DNA of 64,000 nucleotides from Chrysoperla carnea (taxonomy: Eukaryota; Arthropoda; Insecta; Neuroptera; Chrysopidae). Both the position numbers and the translations under genes were made by a program. Location of the stretch: assembly GCF_905475395.1 (NCBI RefSeq), contig NC_058337.1, positions 30,094,983 through 30,158,982 of the forward strand, in the 5' to 3' direction. The notes below the pieces were generated by a model. That model saw nothing but the letters and a program-made list of their open reading frames with translations. It made no database searches and was not told the DNA's origin. Below, piece after piece: positions 61,798 to 64,000 of the stretch; positions within the stretch are counted from its first letter, which is position 1, and every line of letters begins with the position of its first letter.

Positions 61798-62687
61798 AAT
61801 AATATTCTTACTTTTCGTCTAGTATTGTCAAGTTATAACATATAACAATATGTCACTAATAATAATATATATTTTTTTAATTTGTGTCCCCACTACCGTG
61901 CTCATGCATCCTTAATTAGTCGGGCACAACGGGTATTTTTTGTCTTCAACAATTTATTAAAGTTTTAACTTTAATTTAAATAGTTTTTTTTTTTAATTTC
62001 CACCGACTAGTTTTGGAGAAATCTTTGAAAACATCATCCATCTACCGTTCCCCATAAGAACAATGTTAAACATGCCTGCTATTGAAATCATTTATTTATT
62101 TAAATAATCGGGCAACCCGTCCTAAAATTTTCAGAATTGATTTATACTTAGTCCAACTTCATATTAAAAAAAAATCAAACCTTTTATCCAAATATGTGAT
62201 TTTCAGACAAATTTTGTACCTAAGGGTTTGCATTTTGGGAAAAATTGCATGGAATTGCCTAGCGAAACTGCGGTTGCTATTTGGTAGGTATTATATATCA
62301 CACAAAATAGCAAGAAATGCTTTTAAAAAATTAATCATATCACATACACAATTTGATTAATGTTTTAAGTTCGGATATCTGAATAACAAACCCTTTATGT
62401 GGAGAAAAAACTATTTTTCATCCTTTTTCACTATACTTTAGAGCTAATCATGCTATTTTAAACCTGTTATAATTATAAAAAATTATTCACTTAAGATTAT
62501 GTTGCAATTTTGGTCAAATTTTCTATTTTTCTACAGAAAAAAAATTAAAACTCAAAAGTAAAAAAAAATTTTCAGCATTTATTTTTCAATATTACACATT
62601 GATATATATATAAATATAAATATGTTCGAAAAAAAATGTCAGAAACAATGACTGTCTGTAATCTTGAAGAGCAGAATATTATTTGTG

Positions 62688-62730
62688 TATGTGTGTGTGT
62701 GTGAGTGTATGTGTGTGTGTGAATATTTTG
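62688..62730. repeat. GT-rich microsatellite
   Basis: An imperfect run of TGTGTG with interruptions (GAGTGTATG). Confidence 0.8.
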
Positions 62731-64000
62731 TGAATAATGAATTAATATCTCTAGAATAATACACCTTTTTAGTAATATATAAAAGCAAGGCAACAAAATA
62801 AATTTTTCTATTCAGTTAAAAAACGAAAATTTGTGCACGGTAGTAAGTAAAAAAAATTTTTTTTTTTTAAATTTATTAAATAAAACTAAAAACAAAAATT
62901 ATTATTCACAAAATTATTTACTAATTTTTCTGAATTATTTTCTTTTTATTAGATTAAAAGTGAAATTATTCTTTCTAAAATTGCAACAAAAAATATTTAC
63001 ATAATACAATTAAAATATAATTAATAAATTTTTTATTTTTCCTATATTTATTATTTTTAAAATTGTCTTATAAGTTAAAAATTATTCAGTTCACCCTCCA
63101 AAAAACTGTTTATATATTATTTTTATCACAATTTTTTCTTTTGTATATTTTGTTCTTTTGCAAACATTTAAATTAATAAACTGTTGTATTTACTCAATTT
63201 GTTCAAGTAATTTGTTCGTAATGTGCATGCAATTTTTTTTTTTTGAGTTTAGGAAAATGTTTACTGTTTTCTAAAACCATGTAGAAAAAATATACGTCAA
63301 ATGAATCATAGACATAACAACAATTTGCTTCTTAAAATAACGGTAAAATTGATCCAGTAACTTTATTAATATCACTCTTGTGATTGCCACGTAAAAACAC
63401 ATTTGTGGTTGTTTGTTGTCCTTATTTCTATTCGGAAATGAATTTTGTGTCTCATTTATTTTATTATTGTTTTTAGAATTTCATTTTGAAATATTCAAGA
63501 TCCACGTACCACAAAACGCCCAGCGTAAGTGCAAGAGGGAGAGAATTACTTATAGCGGTTGCTATTTCAAAGCATACCTTTTTAATATTCCTTTATTCGA
63601 AAAAAGCGGAATCTTTATGATTATAGGATCACTGCCGTGTCTGCCTGTCTATAACAACCTATTTTCTCCGAATTTACTTTATGAAAAAAGTTTTTTTAAT
63701 TATTCTGGTTCAAGATACATATATCATATTTATCCCTCAACGTGGGACGCTCTACAGGACAGGAGTTGTGTCTATGAATCATTTACAATTAATTTAAATA
63801 CAAAAAGAACAAAAATCTTGATAAAATAAAATAAATCGAATTTAAGAAAAAACGATTCAGTATTTTGCTTAGGTATCGTGCATTTTTATAAATTATGTGC
63901 AATAAATATTAATTTTTTTTCTTTGAACAGAAAAATAAATCAAAATCGACCCCTTTCTCCACACCCTCCAAATATAATAAGCTAACCCACACAACGTAAT

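Larger units (their letters stand above)
59766..64000. other. 3' flank of receptor 2 and unassigned region
   Basis: R2 copy 2 (59910-60680), a LINE fragment (61612-61797), a GT microsatellite (62688-62730) and AT-rich sequence. The 138-codon frame at 63413-63829 opens with TTG and has no recognisable motif. No host gene can be supported. Confidence 0.55.

Noticed and set aside
63413-63829. 138-codon open frame on the plus strand
   Set aside because: It opens with TTG, has no recognisable motif, no supporting splice sites and composition like the AT-rich surroundings.
1-64000. CRISPR arrays, operons, LTR retrovirus or Polinton copies
   Set aside because: No regular repeat-spacer array, no prokaryotic gene layout, and no recognisable capsid, envelope or LTR pair; the RNase H relic at 12598 is more like a LINE.

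Overview
The window is nuclear DNA from an insect. It is very AT-rich, its genes have many short exons split by repeat-filled introns, and it carries two seven-transmembrane odorant receptor genes, a family confined to insects. The order cannot be fixed from the sequence. Codon joins were checked by hand across every splice junction given below; nothing was searched against a database.

Layout, left to right. (1) 2373-11323 (+): the last nine exons of an M1 metallo-aminopeptidase whose catalytic exons lie before the window; its introns are packed with foldback elements. (2) 14291-16181 (-) and 16521-18527 (+): a head-to-head pair, the ribosome-biogenesis factor TMA16 and mitochondrial ribosomal protein S2, with 339 bp between start codons. 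(3) 18.5-26.8 kb: a LINE 3' end, then about 5 kb of AT-rich sequence with no recognised gene or repeat. (4) 26809-28194 (-) and 30128-33484 (+): two divergent C2H2 zinc-finger genes, one with nine fingers in a single exon, one with six fingers in two exons. (5) 37123-38554 (+) and 38604-40584 (-): mitochondrial CDGSH protein CISD3 and a CYP6-like cytochrome P450, convergent, with stop codons 50 bp apart. (6) 40.6-46.1 kb: a stack of nested mobile elements including a SINE with a 12-bp target duplication and a 1.3 kb hAT-type element. (7) 46174-54500 and 56052-59765 (+): two tandem odorant receptor genes, each 412 codons in seven exons with the same phases. (8) 59.8-64 kb: repeats and unassigned AT-rich sequence.

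The genes do not form a pathway. TMA16/mRpS2 and CISD3 are housekeeping genes for translation and mitochondria, while the P450 and receptors belong to the environmental-response set.

The most distinctive content is the mobile-element landscape. One family of about 0.5-0.8 kb (called R1 here) occurs at least nine times. It has subterminal inverted repeats and a 3' hairpin, suggesting a Helitron/Helentron-type non-autonomous element. Several foldback MITEs show clear target duplications (8-bp hAT type, TA for Tc1/mariner and pogo types). Two insertions sit where they could affect the first receptor gene: one 130 bp before its start codon and one 5 bp after its stop codon. I saw no CRISPR array, no intact tRNA or rRNA gene, and no recognisable LTR retrovirus or Polinton.
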